Source: Tigriopus japonicus (Eukaryota > Arthropoda > Copepoda > Harpacticoida > Harpacticidae). From it: 64,000 nucleotides of DNA. Position numbers and translations under genes: made by a program. The notes under the pieces were generated by a model. That model saw only the letters and a program-made list of their open reading frames with translations. It did no database searches and was not told the origin of the DNA. Location: assembly GCA_010645155.1 (NCBI GenBank), contig CM021321.1, positions 1,295,986-1,359,985 of the forward strand, read 5' to 3'. Below, piece by piece: positions 39,801 through 50,337 of the stretch (its first letter is position 1; every line of letters begins with the position of its first letter).

Positions 39801-42100
39801 AACGACCACCATACCCGAATTGAAAACACATGACATCAGTTTGAAGTTCTCAAAAATACATAAATGTAACAAAGCACGGTACCAAACACGAGTTAGTATT
39901 TGATGCACTCTCTTTTTAATGCCTTGGCTTTGTTGAAGGGCAAGCAAATTGGCATTTTGATATGCATCGTTCCAAAGAGTTGACCTTATCAGTATCCAAA
40001 CGTCTTGTTTTACAATCAAGGGACTTCTGGGATTGACATTCGTAGCTCATGCCCTAAGTGACAAGTGTGTACTGTTCGTTTCAGTGCGTGAGCGCTCTGC
40101 GCCAATCTAAACGTCCAGTGAGGACCGCTTTTAATTATAAATGTAAATCTTGGGATCGAGTTAATCATGTAACCAGACACTGCTATCAAGTCAGGCTCGT
40201 TTCATCTATGCCATGTGTGTGTGTATGCCATACGGGAGGAGACCGGGAAATATTACATTGCAGTAGTAGCGGTAGAAGTATTACCTCCGCGTTCGTTCGA
40301 TAATCAGTCCAACCAATCTCAAAACTGTCACTTACAAAGTGGTCTTACAAAAGTTCCCCGTTTCAACTCGTTTTCTCCCCAAACTACGGGCCAAGCTGGC
40401 AATCTACAACGTGGTCAAATTGTGTTGAGAGAACCGTTTGGCCACCCTGTGGAGATCTCGAGCGATAAATAATTAACCGGGCAAAACATAAACGGATGAT
40501 TTTGATATGAAACCGACACACATGACATGTTTTTACTTTGTTCTCTTCATAATATTGTGGAACCGGGTCATGGAACATGTTTTCAAACCTTGGGTTGCTT
40601 ACATGATGATGTTTCTTTGTAATACCTGACTCTCAACCGAAAAAATCACGTTGGGATCATAGGCATTTTTTTAGATTCTGACGGGTTATATTGGGACAAT
40701 TTCAGTTTAAAAAATAATTGCTTCGTTATTATGGGGTTAGTTTTGGTATTAATAACTTTCAATTCAAGGCGCTCTACTTATAAGATTTTTGATGTAATTA
40801 AAAATGATGGAGAGCTATTAGATTTATTAGGCACACTTGCACTTTTTAAAGTTCGTCTAATTTGATCAGTGAAAAAAATCAATTTCAACTTAAAGCAAAC
40901 AACGTGCAGGATTTAGTATTGCAAGACTTAAAAAATGAGGTATTCGAGCAAAAAATGATCAAAACGTTAGGATAACGAGAAGTCATTTAACTTTGTGTCT
41001 TAAACCTGGCAAGATAACAGAGAGATGGCTAGATTTGTTTGATTGTCCTGATAATTGATACAGAAACGGGTCCACCGTCACTTATCATGCCATTATAAAA
41101 GAACACATCCAAGCCGCTGAAAACAACAAAAATTGAAGGTAGAAGCGGTCTTTACATGGATAGGGCACCTTACTCTAGCGACGACGTTTTGGTAACCCAA
41201 AAATAGAGAACGATGACTTGGTTTCCACGGATAGAAAGGAAAATTGACACAATCATTTTGCCATCATGTTAAATATTCTCCAGATTACAATTTGGAAAAC
41301 AATGTTGAGAAAGTACAACAAATTACAAAAGCAAGCGAGAGGAAATAAGCCTTAAAACATAAACAACAATTTCCCCTGAAGTGGTCTCCTACATGTTTAC
41401 TATTGATGTGGCCAAAGAAGGTTTTTTTTGTTTTCTGTCAAATGTTGCCACATTTGGTGTTTTTGGAATTGGATGATTTCCAGAAAATTTTAGTGATTTC
41501 AGGTAGACAAGCTCCGACAACTCTGCCAATGTGTTTTTTGGAAATGAGAAACTCGCTAGAATTTTTAAGGAAACCGCAAAATTGTTTACTTATTATTCCC
41601 ACATTTTCGGGTACACAATAAAAGGATTTGCTATCAGATGGTTTGTTCCTCCTCGTTATGGCCAAAAATCCTAGACATTCATCAAGGCCAGCCAACTTGG
41701 GATGCTTCAAGAGACTAAATGCAGGAAAATTCAAAAAATTGTGCATAATATTTTCTATTGGTACAAGCTAACATTGTTAGAATGGGGCTTGGATAAAGTT
41801 GTTTTTTCTTTGGTTTGAAGTGATGAACGGAGGAAGCTGGCTGTAAAGCTTGTCTCCATTTTTGTTCCATAAAAAACACCCACATGATAAGAAAATGTTA
41901 GATCTTTAAATCATTTACAACTCATATTGCCAAAAAAAAGCAAGAAGTTCAAGTTCAATTATAGATAAAGGTTGTGAACAATTCCAAAAACCTAGTGAAA
42001 TCTAGCCCTTTTTCCTCATAGTTCTGTTGTTCAGCAACTTCAAAAAATAATCTGGCAATTTCAAATCGAGCTTCATTGTTTCGCGAATTTAGAGAAAGCC

Positions 42101-42182
42101 TATTATTATTATTATTATTTTTTTTTTGGGGGGGGGGGCGATTTTTCAATACCGCTACAAGGAATGGGATTCCTTGTAAAGA
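42101..42182 (-). mobile_element. Probable LINE 3' tail with simple-repeat end
   Basis: Read on the minus strand, the segment CCCATTCCTTGTAGCGG is followed by a short spacer, a C-run, an A-run and (TAA)n. The core CCTATTCCTTGTAGCG recurs at about 61,811-61,826, just after a LINE-type reverse-transcriptase C-terminal fragment. Shared 3' UTR plus a simple-repeat tail suggests a 5'-truncated non-LTR insertion. The similarity covers only about 20 bases. Confidence 0.4.
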
Positions 42183-42398
42183 GGAAATTGCATTGCTATT
42201 GTCAGCAAGTTAAAAAATAAGGACACAAACAAGTTACTTGGAAAAGAACACCTTTGAAAAGGCTCAAAGGCACCTTAAAATTGTAAAGATTTACATGGGG
42301 CTATTCAATGTTTCCCTAAGTATACCGTCAAACATACGGTATTGCACTTGGGCAATAATCAAAATGGATATCAAATAGGGTGTATCCTGTTTGGGAAC

Positions 42399-42405
42399 TA
42401 TAAAT
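42399..42405 (+). promoter_or_regulatory. TATA box of SP-A
   Basis: TATAAAT lies 58 bases upstream of the SP-A start codon. The block TATCCTGTTTGGGAACTATA is nearly repeated upstream of SP-D (TATCCTGTTTGGAACCTATA), which supports a conserved, duplicated core promoter. Confidence 0.65.
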
Positions 42406-42456
42406 GAAGCAGAATCAGTCTCAGAGAATGTGTCAGATCCGACTTGAGAATCAACC

Positions 42457-44180
42457 ATGAAACTGACCCTCCTGGTAAGACAGGCGCCTTTATGTTTGTA
42501 GTAGTCAGCTCTAAAGTTCTGTTCTTCTTTTTCATAGATCCTATGCCTTTGCGCTCACCAAATCAATGGTGAAATCCAATCTAATTTGACTAGGATGGCG
42601 TCATGTTTGCCCCGGTGGTGTGGTTTTAGTTTTCGCAATCGAATCATTGGAGGCAATGAGGCTGTGCCGCATAAATACCCATGGATTTCCTTTATCAACA
42701 TTAGACGAGGTACTTGGGACACATATCAGTTTCACTAGAGCACTAGAATTATGAGAGTATGCGCATGAGTTTGACTGATCCCGCTTAGGATAAGTGTCTC
42801 CAAATGATTAGAGAAGATAAAAACACCACAAAATGGCAAAAAATGGCAATATGTTTAAAAAATTATAACATTGGCAAGTTTTGTGCATGTTCTGGAAAAA
42901 CATGCATATTTTTCCGAGCATTACACGTTTTCTTGTAGTTTCATCTTTCTTCTATGCTGCTGAGACGCTAACCCTAGGTGGGACCAGTCAATTTCATGCA
43001 CGTGCTCTTGTAGTTATAGCGCTCTAAGTACACTTCTCCAAGGTGTGTAAAAGTTATTGATAAGTTAGTTTGCTAACTTACACTTTGAAGCAATTTCTTG
43101 ATGTTTTTTTGCATTTTTCTCTCTTCTTGCCTTTTCTGGCTCTCAGTTTTGAAGCTTCCGTAAAATTGTGCAGAAAAAACGTGAGGCAAGCTAGAGATGA
43201 AAATTTTGAATGAAAACGGTTTTAAGAAAAAAATGCGTGTAGAAAGGAAGAGCCAAACATTTTTATTCGAGATCTACCGAGTGATTCATAAGAAACGGAA
43301 CAGCAAACCATGTCCATCACTCGAAAATGGTTGATCGCACCACAAATGTATAAAGCTCAAATAAACGCGGCAGGTCACAATCTTATGATACATGCACTGT
43401 TCCCTTATGACGCCACATTTTCCAATTCAAATAAATCCAATAAGAAATATAAATCTCGCAATCCTTTTTATCATTATAGTGATTGATGGTCAAGATAGGT
43501 GGTTCTTTTGTGGAGCTACCATCATAACTGATCGGTGGTTAGTCACCGCTGCTCATTGTATTGATGGCGCTGCCGAAATCGAGGTTCGCTCTGGTTGCCA
43601 CTTATCTAATCAATGTGAGATGGTTCAAACGGCCTGTCGCTGGATCATTCATCCGGATTATTATGCTCCCGTTTTCCGCAACGACATTGCCTTAATCCAA
43701 CTTGGAAGGCCCTTGAGATTTGGCTTTAAGATCCAACCCGCTTGCTTACCCGGGCCATCTCTGCCCAATTATGAAAATGTTATCGTGGCTGGTTGGGGAG
43801 CGACTTCAAACAATGGACCGGGATCACTTGCCTTAAAAGAAGTAAGAAAGAGAGAGAGAGAGTCTTAAAATTTTGCAATGTAAATGTTTTGACTGTCTTA
43901 CAACGAGTCTTATTATTTTCAGGGTGTTATGAGGGTTGGAGACAAATGGGACGGGATGTGGTATTATCGCTTTTTTAATAACAAAATCATGATTTCTGCC
44001 ACCAGGGTCAACGCTAATATTTGTTTTGGAGACTCTGGAACAGCCATGGGCAGGTTTTTGAATGGACGGTTTCAACTGGATGGTGTGATCTCGTTTCTCT
44101 CTGACTTGGGTTGTGACCAGGCTCCCAATGGATTTGCTCGGGTTGAGCCGTTTGTTCCATGGATTCTAGCTAATGTTTAA
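42457..44180 (+). CDS. SP-A: secreted S1 (chymotrypsin-fold) serine protease
   Basis: Predicted secreted endopeptidase of 269 aa. Exons are 42,457-42,474, 42,538-42,709, 43,480-43,841 and 43,923-44,180, with intron phases 0, 1 and 0. The 18-bp first exon encodes MKLTLL and the signal peptide continues in exon 2. A short propeptide with two cysteines ends at Arg41|Ile42 (RIIGG), a trypsin-type activation site. The triad is His89 (TAAHC), Asp132 (NDIALIQL) and Ser222 (CFGDSG). The usual GDSGGP is GDSGTA. In chymotrypsin numbering residue 189 is Asn and 214-216 is Ser-Phe-Leu, so the S1 pocket is not trypsin-like. Both cysteines of the 168-182 bridge are absent, unlike in all its neighbours. A cysteine pair (GCHLSNQC) sits near residues 75-80, and a further cysteine lies just after it (TACRW). 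No AATAAA follows closely. First gene of the cluster and nearest to SP-D. Substrate unknown. Confidence 0.88.
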
Positions 44181-44636
44181 CTTCCTTCTTGAACCTAGCA
44201 TCTAAAATCCATTTCATTTACTAAATAATTATCTAGCGAAGAAATGATCATTTAACATTTTAAATGTCCGGCAAAATATATTTCGGAGTCTCTGAAATTG
44301 GATTTACTAAATAACGACTTGTCCATGTATTAGCTTTAGCCATTCTGAACCAGTCAATTATCTGGTCTCATCTAGATCACTATTCACTCTTTTAACCTTT
44401 GCTAGAAACCTACTATCTATGTGTATGGATGAACAAAATTTGATCCACAATATAGTTTTTCTACTATTTTTTTCTACCCCCCTCAACTGAAAATTTGTCA
44501 CTTTTCATTTAAGAGAGAAAGCAGTTTAAACTAGTTTCTCCAACTAATAAATTGTCAATGTATTCTTTGTCATGCGTTTAACCATGATCAGGTAAATAGT
44601 ACTCTCAAAGAGTGAAGTACTATATTGGTTTTTTTC

Positions 44637-44644
44637 TAATAAAA
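44637..44644 (+). promoter_or_regulatory. TATA-like element of SP-B
   Basis: TAATAAAAGCC lies about 55 bases before the SP-B start codon and matches CAATAAAAAGCC at the same place in SP-C. The homology between the two upstream regions reaches back at least 130 bases and includes ATGATCAGGTAAA / TTGATCAGGTAAA. This differs from the TATAAA promoters of SP-A and SP-D. The string also reads AATAAA, but its position fits a core promoter better than a poly(A) signal. Confidence 0.5.
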
Positions 44645-44695
44645 GCCAGCAATCGCTTTGACCATTCACACTTATCCTCCAGTTTGAATTTAGTC

Positions 44696-45703
44696 ATGAA
44701 ACTAACTCTTTTGGTAAGAAAAGCAGAATTACTCTCCCCCAAGTTGTTGTGACTCTTTTCTTGGCTAATGTTTTAGATTGTTAGCTTTTACGCTCTTCAC
44801 GTCTTCTGCCAAAATGATGAGGACGAAATATCTTCATTCGATGGAACTAGAGCCTCTTTGCCTGCTCAATGTGGGACGAGTTCCGTCAGCCGAATTATTG
44901 GAGGCAATGTGGCCACTCCTCACAAATACCCGTGGGTTTCCATGATCTTGACTCAAAAAGGTAAGTAACAAAAGACCTTTACCATGCTTCTTAAAGTCTT
45001 ATCTTTACTCTCTGTTTCAGTTGAGAATGGCGTGGTTCAGACTTTCTCTTGCGGAGCTACTGTTATCCATAAGCAATGGTTGTTAACAGCAGCACATTGC
45101 GTGTTGGGTGCCAAGCAAGTGACTTCGAGGAATGGTTGTCATAATTACAACCAATGTGAGGCTGTGGTGAAAGTTAAACGATGGATCATTCACCCTGGCT
45201 ACAACAGCTCAACCCTGGACAATGACATTGCCTTGATCCAACTAAAAACAGCTTTGAAGTTTACCACCAAGATCCAACCGGCTTGCTTACCAAAAGCACC
45301 TCTAGCGGACAATGTGCAAATTACAGTGGCTGGATGGGGTCTAACCTCAAATACTGGAGCTACTTCGGTTGTCTTGAAAGAAGTAAGTTTCTAAATTTAT
45401 CTTTTCTAGATGTTATGTTTGATCATTCCGATTTCATTTTAGGGAATTATGCAGTCGAGAGTGAGCTCCGTATGTTCCACCTATTTTGCATATTACAACC
45501 CAAAAACCATGGTTTGTGGAACCAAAGTCAATGCCAACATCTGCTTCGGAGACTCGGGAACAACCATGGGAACGTATGCCAACCAAAAGTTTCAGGTGGA
45601 TGGTGTGAACTCATTTGTGTCTGGTAATGGTTGTGATCATGGTCCCAATGGATTTGCTCGCGTTTGGACTTTTATGAAATGGATTCAGAAGTATGTAAAA
45701 TGA
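44696..45703 (+). CDS. SP-B: secreted S1 (chymotrypsin-fold) serine protease
   Basis: Predicted secreted endopeptidase of 274 aa. Exons are 44,696-44,713, 44,777-44,960, 45,021-45,382 and 45,443-45,703 (phases 0, 1, 0), with three compact introns of about 60 bases. The signal peptide starts MKLTLLIVSFYAL and ends near VFCQ; an acidic propeptide (NDEDEIS) leads to Arg45|Ile46 (RIIGG). The triad is His93, Asp136 and Ser226 in CFGDSGTTMG. Residue 189 is Asn and 214-216 is Ser-Phe-Val; a bulky residue at 216 is typical of elastases. The 42-58, 168-182 and 191-220 disulfide cysteines are present, as are the 1-122 pair and an extra GCHNYNQC pair. It is closest to SP-C, with equal exon lengths and the same YVK C-terminus. 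A poly(A) signal follows at 45,751. Substrate unknown. Confidence 0.9.
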
Positions 45704-45750
45704 AAGGTCATTTGGTTTGCATGATGGTGTACTTGTAATCTGACACGTGC

Positions 45751-45756
45751 AATAAA
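45751..45756 (+). terminator. Poly(A) signal of SP-B
   Basis: AATAAA lies 48 bases after the SP-B stop in the context TGCAATAAAAGA. The same context occurs after SP-C. Confidence 0.7.
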
Positions 45757-46114
45757 AGATCGTTCACTATCAATTCATATAATTATTGTTTCTGAAACTT
45801 GCTCCACATATTTCAATGTTACGAAGGGTTGTCGCACCTTCACTTTCCGGTCAGCCAGCCACATTTCATGAACTTTTTTGACAATTTCATCCGTAAAATC
45901 AACAGATTCATTTTCAACATGAGGCCAAACACATCAACATCAATGAGCTGTCAAAACAAAATGAAAGGCAATAATCCATTGAAATTTGAAATCAATGCCC
46001 AAATATGAATGAACTACAAGGCACTATAAGCATACAGTATTTTGCAATAACATTGCATTTTGTCGGTCAAGGAGGTTACTTACACCCCACCTAGTATAAA
46101 AAGCTTTGACTGTG

Positions 46115-46555
46115 CAGGGTGGGGCAGCAAAAATGTCCGGTCGCGCATTTTGAGTTTCCAGGCCAAAATATCGTGCCAATCTAATTATTCTAACGTACAG
46201 AAACGTGCAGGAGGCAACAAAGCTTTGTTTTATTATTGTTAATGCAACAGCAAACCAAGAATGAGCAAGAGAAAACGAGGATAAGGCCATTCATCTTCTC
46301 TGCACCAGGAAAAGGCAAAAGTGTATAGCCAACATCTTGGAGTTCTTGGAGTTGATGTCCACGACACAATGACAGAAGGAGACAGAAAGAACACGGAAGG
46401 TCAACGATGTCCTCAGAAGACAAAATGAGTGCAAAAATAGATAATCCTGTGATTTATCAGTGTTGAGAATTTAAAGAGTCTATGAAATATACAATAAAAG
46501 TTGTGAACCTTTTCTCCTGTAAGTATCTGACCGGACATTTTGTTGCCCCACCCTG
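46115..46555. mobile_element. Non-autonomous Tc1/mariner-like element (MITE), 441 bp
   Basis: The left end reads CAGGGTGGGGCAGCAAAAAT. The right end is its inverted copy, ending TTGTTGCCCCACCCTG, and the similarity extends through the GTCCGGTC block, about 27 bases with few differences. The right flank is TA, while the left flank is TG, perhaps a mutated target site. The interior is AT-rich with only short frames and no intact transposase. The CAGGGTGG start resembles that of the mariner element at 56,926, but the rest of the terminal repeat differs. Confidence 0.7.
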
Positions 46556-47088
46556 TATTTACTTTCATTCATTAGTCAAAGTTTCTTTTCATGTAAGCAT
46601 TCCCGTCCTCGTTTCATACCAACTTATATGATACGTGGGAGTTCTTAATAAACCTGAGGTGTTGAGAAAATCTCAAAGGTCTATGACCAGGAACTTGTTG
46701 ATCAATGACTTTTGATACATGTTACTTCACAACAAGACCATCAAGGATAGGTAGGGCGAGGATTGTTACATAAATGGGGTTGACCAGAAAAAAAATGTGT
46801 GGTATTTGAAACCTTAGGCGAACTTTTTTCTTCGTCATTGCTAGACTTTCAATCAAAAGGCGATATCAGATGTACTATTTGTGCGTCCTATAATACTCCT
46901 AGTCGGTCTTCGGTGTTCAACACGTCACTTGATCATTTCTAATGACAAAAAAAATCAGGTAAGAAATCAGTTCAAACTGGTTTCTGTAATTATCAAAATT
47001 TTCAATGTATTCCTTCTCATGTATTTAAACTTGATCAGGTAAAGTGTTATTCTTAAACAGACTAGTGCTACACCGATTTTTTCAATAA

Positions 47089-47098
47089 AAAGCCACAA
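47089..47098 (+). promoter_or_regulatory. TATA-like element of SP-C
   Basis: CAATAAAAAGCC lies about 50 bases before the SP-C start and is the counterpart of the SP-B element. Confidence 0.5.
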
Positions 47099-47142
47099 AT
47101 CAGTTTGAACATTCACATTAATCCTGAAGTCTTGATTCAGTA

Positions 47143-48148
47143 ATGAAACTTACTCTGTTGGTAAGCAATTTACACTTTTTCTTTTAAGACTGAATTTTCC
47201 TTATTTTTTGCGATAATTTAGATTGTTAGCCTCTGTGCTCAATATGTCTTATGCCAAAGTGGCGAAGACGAAATATCCCCATCTAATGGAACAAGGGCAT
47301 CATTGCCTGCCGAATGTGGGATCAGTTTTATCAATCGAGTCATTGGAGGCAGTGTGCCAACTCCTCACAAGTACCCATGGATTTCCTTGATAATAACCCC
47401 AAAAAGTAAGTGTCACGAGACCTTTGCAACTGTATTTTGGATTACATCTTTTCTTCTTGCTTCAGTTTTGAATGGCGTGTTGAAGAATTTCATTTGTGGA
47501 GCTACTATCATCCACAAGCAATGGTTGTTAACGGCAGCACATTGCGTGGTCGGTACAAGACAAGTGACTGCTCACAATGGTTGCCATATTTACAACCAAT
47601 GCGAGTCTGTGGTCAGAGCTAAACGATGGATCATTCATCCTGCCTACAACAGTACATCCCTGAACAATGACATTGCCTTGATCCAACTTCAAACAGCCTT
47701 GAAGTTTACCACCAAGATCCAACCCGCTTGCTTACCAAAAGCACCTCTAGCGGATAATGTACAAATCACAGTGGCTGGATGGGGTCGAACCTCAAACAAT
47801 GGAGCTACTTCGACTGTTTTGAAAGAAGTATGTTTCTACAACGTTATTTTTTATCAGATTTCTTATGGCAACATCGATTTTTTCTAGGGAATTATGCTCT
47901 CGACAAATAGTGCGATATGTTCAAGATTCTACAGATATTATTTTCCAAACAACATGGTTTGTGGAACGAAAGTCAATGCACAGACCTGCTTGGGAGACTC
48001 GGGAACGGGTATGGGAACTTACGTGAATCAAAGATTCCAGGTGGATGGTGTTAACTCATTTTCGTCTAAAACTGGGTGTGATCAGGGTCCCACTGGATTT
48101 GCTCGTGTTAGGACTTACATTACTTGGATTCAAAAGTATGTAAAATGA
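47143..48148 (+). CDS. SP-C: secreted S1 (chymotrypsin-fold) serine protease
   Basis: Predicted secreted endopeptidase of 274 aa, a close paralogue of SP-B. Exons are 47,143-47,160, 47,222-47,405, 47,466-47,827 and 47,888-48,148 (phases 0, 1, 0), with exon lengths identical to SP-B. The signal peptide starts MKLTLLIVSLCAQ and ends near VLCQ. Activation is at Arg45|Val46 (RVIGG). The triad is His93, Asp136 and Ser226 in CLGDSGTGMG. Here residue 189 is Gln (NAQTC) and 214-216 is Ser-Phe-Ser, so the pocket differs from SP-B; this suggests diversifying specificity. All standard disulfide cysteines of the family and the extra GCHIYNQC pair are present. A poly(A) signal follows at 48,199. Substrate unknown. 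Confidence 0.9.
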
Positions 48149-48198
48149 AAAGTCTTTTTGTTTGCAAGAGGATGGAATATTTGTAATCTGTCACTTGC

Positions 48199-48204
48199 AA
48201 TAAA
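48199..48204 (+). terminator. Poly(A) signal of SP-C
   Basis: AATAAA lies 51 bases after the SP-C stop, in the same TGCAATAAAAGA context as SP-B. Confidence 0.7.
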
Positions 48205-48209
48205 AGAGT

Positions 48210-49245
48210 GGTCACTACCAAATCATTTGTTGTTGCTGATTTTTTCTACATACTTCATATTTGCCTACGATGTACCTGTTTTCAAATGGGCAAATTTCCC
48301 CAGAGCAATTTTCTATGGTATTCTATTTAAGTTCCGGAAGGTACAAATGCGCCATACAAGGTGAGGCCTGCGTTATTTGGCTTATCAAATGGTTCATCAT
48401 GTAAAAAGTTGGAAAGTTGAGTTAAGCACGGATCACTAGAAGATAAGTTAAAACTCCAGCGTTTTGGCTAGCAAAAATGCGCTATTCAAACTTTGATAAC
48501 CCCTCAGTTGACCCATCAATATCAAAACAATAAAATACATTAGAAAAAAATTAGTCAACAGAAGATGTTCAGTTATATATTTTTGCTATATAAATGGGTA
48601 TTTGCTATTTGCTTAATGGAGAGTTGGTTCTTCTTCTTATAAAGAGTAACCCTTATCGAGAGTTATTGTTACGCCAATAGTTCATATTATCTAGTTATTG
48701 TTATACGATGAGTTGTCCTTATCGAAAATATAAAAATATTTTAAAAACTATTTGTCCTTTTTTCCTTATTTTTATATTTTTTTGAGCAATATTTTTTTCA
48801 ATAATCGAGAAATTATTTATTTTTACTTCGAAAATACCAAACTGTTAAAAAATCGAGCAAAAACGGAGAAATATTCTTTCCGTATAGAGAGGGTATGTAG
48901 GTAGAGGATCCGACTCACGACGAACCGATCCTGAACCGACTGTCTGGACCTATCTCTAATATTTTGTTCTCTACTCTTGGTTCTCCAACAAAGAATGATT
49001 CGTTAAAGAATGATAGTAATTGGCCCTGCCAGCCGAGCTCCAAACTGGAGTGGTTCTTTCAGTATCAAAAGAAGATGGAAACAGTGCTGATAAGTAAAAT
49101 CTGCTTGTTAAACCTAGAAAAAGCAACAACAGTTATTTAGTTCAAACAAAAAAATATGTTGATTTTGAAGGCTTGCAAGTAGTTTGAGGCAGATTTGTCC
49201 AAGGATGAATCAAGTTCCGTGGTCTATGATTGGTCTAACTTCGGT
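48210..49245. other. AT-rich spacer without a gene
   Basis: I see no gene or clear repeat here. Frames are short and the DNA is strongly AT-rich, especially 48,540-48,870. Confidence 0.6.
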
Positions 49246-49249
49246 GCGC

Positions 49250-49790
49250 GGTAAATAGGTCACGATAAATAGGTCACGGCAAAACGGTCACGGCAAAAAA
49301 GTTCACAGAAAAAGGTCACAGACCCATGCAGCTCCGGAGTTAGCCAAGGAGTGACAGCCACGGACCCTGTATGTTCCATGGTTGAAGATTGTCCCATGGG
49401 ACCCTAAGATTTACCGGTTGGAACACAACTATGGCAAGGCAAAACTCCCGTAAGTCTACAGGAAGACATTCCCAACCTGCCTCAGATCCAGCAGATCATG
49501 AAGGAGAGTGTTCTCTCACCCCTCTGGAGTCAAAATTACACCCTTTTTCAAGGTCTGCCCTTGGGCTTCTGGGAAATTCCGGGTGAACCACAATAACATC
49601 CACGGTAAAGTGATTTTCACCGTGACCTTTTTACCGTGTGACCTTTTTTCCTTGTGACCTTTTTCCATAACCTTTTTTCCTCGTGACGGTTTTACCGTGT
49701 TACCTTTCTACCGTGACCTCTTTTCCTCGTGTGACAGTTTTACTATGACCTATTTACTTGTGAACGTTTGGTTTGAGACCTTTTTTACCT
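49250..49790. mobile_element. Unclassified element bounded by inverted short tandem repeats
   Basis: From 49,250 to 49,325 a unit of about 14 bases, GGTCACGGCAAAA with variants, is repeated about five times. From about 49,613 to 49,790 the reverse complement (TTTTACCGTGACC with variants) is repeated about ten times. The 290 bases between them carry no recognisable domain. Opposed tandem arrays at both ends suggest a DNA transposon with subterminal repeats or a large foldback element. I cannot assign a superfamily. Confidence 0.6.
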
Positions 49791-50069
49791 ACAATTCTAA
49801 CTTCACCCTAGTACACACTATTGGTTCCCCGGCGATCTGGTCTTGAAAAATGATTCTTGGTTAGGTTTCAGGCTTAATAGCTCCGAAAATGCAATCAGAA
49901 GAAACAAATGGGGAAGACAAAAGAAGGCACGCCACAAACCACCTAAATTAATGCAATTAAATGCTTTGGAAAACTTGGTATTGCACCTAAGATTAGATCA
50001 GTTTGGTGACTACCTAAGGAACACAAGAACATTCTCGCGACTTTTCAGGATCTGATTTTCATTGATCTA

Positions 50070-50337
50070 CCAATCGATCACGGGGCACAACGGGTTTGGA
50101 TTGTGGGTGCTAGGGTCGGAGGGTTGAGTCTCGCCCGGCCAGCGAAGCCAGCCATCACATCATCCAAATGAATCCGATAGGCAATCTCATGTCCGGTATC
50201 AGAAATGGTTCTCCGTCTGTGGGTGTGAATTAGCGTATAAAAGTTTCCTTGAGAAAGGTCGGGGAGGAGAATCGAACCTGGAACCTCTCTCACTATAGGA
50301 AACTGCGCTAACCACGACGCCACGTCTCCTCCCTAAA
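50070..50337 (-). mobile_element. tRNA-derived SINE
   Basis: On the minus strand the sequence begins at about 50,337 with GGGAGGAGACGTGGCG. It contains an A-box-like GTGGTTAGCGC and a B-box-like GGTTCGATTC, the split Pol III promoter of a tRNA. The cloverleaf is imperfect: position 14 and the T stem deviate. About 190 bases of unrelated body follow. A tRNA-like head on an unrelated body is SINE architecture. A continuous minus-strand reading frame across it is fortuitous. Confidence 0.6.

Larger units (their letters stand above)
19330..42390. other. About 23 kb without a recognisable gene
   Basis: No domain-bearing reading frame, tRNA or rRNA was recognised on either strand. Simple repeats occur at 23,607-23,630 (GA), 24,596-24,622 (CTT-rich) and 31,795-31,812 (CTC). 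Low-confidence exon candidates are 22,700-22,926 and 33,822-33,893, listed separately. A short pyrimidine-rich frame starting at 31,961 encodes a very hydrophobic stretch followed by a polar tail, but the hydrophobicity follows from T-rich composition. An assembly gap lies at 32,638-32,739. The interval from about 40.5 to 42.4 kb is AT-rich and carries a LINE-like tail near its right end. Confidence 0.45.

Noticed and set aside
42761..43470. Possible extra exon in the long intron 2 of SP-A
   Set aside because: The phase-1 junction 42,709/43,480 already reproduces the conserved architecture, and no additional domain is visible.
43842..43868. Extension of SP-A exon 3 through the GA repeat to the stop at 43,868
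   Set aside because: A donor at 43,842 matches the position and phase of the other paralogues. Read-through would lose the catalytic Ser exon.
44639..44644. AATAAA as a poly(A) signal of SP-A
   Set aside because: It is 460 bases after the SP-A stop, and its conserved counterpart sits at the promoter position of SP-C, so it was assigned to the SP-B core promoter.
50078..50323. 81-codon minus-strand protein
   Set aside because: It coincides with the tRNA-derived SINE; the frame is a by-product of the repeat.
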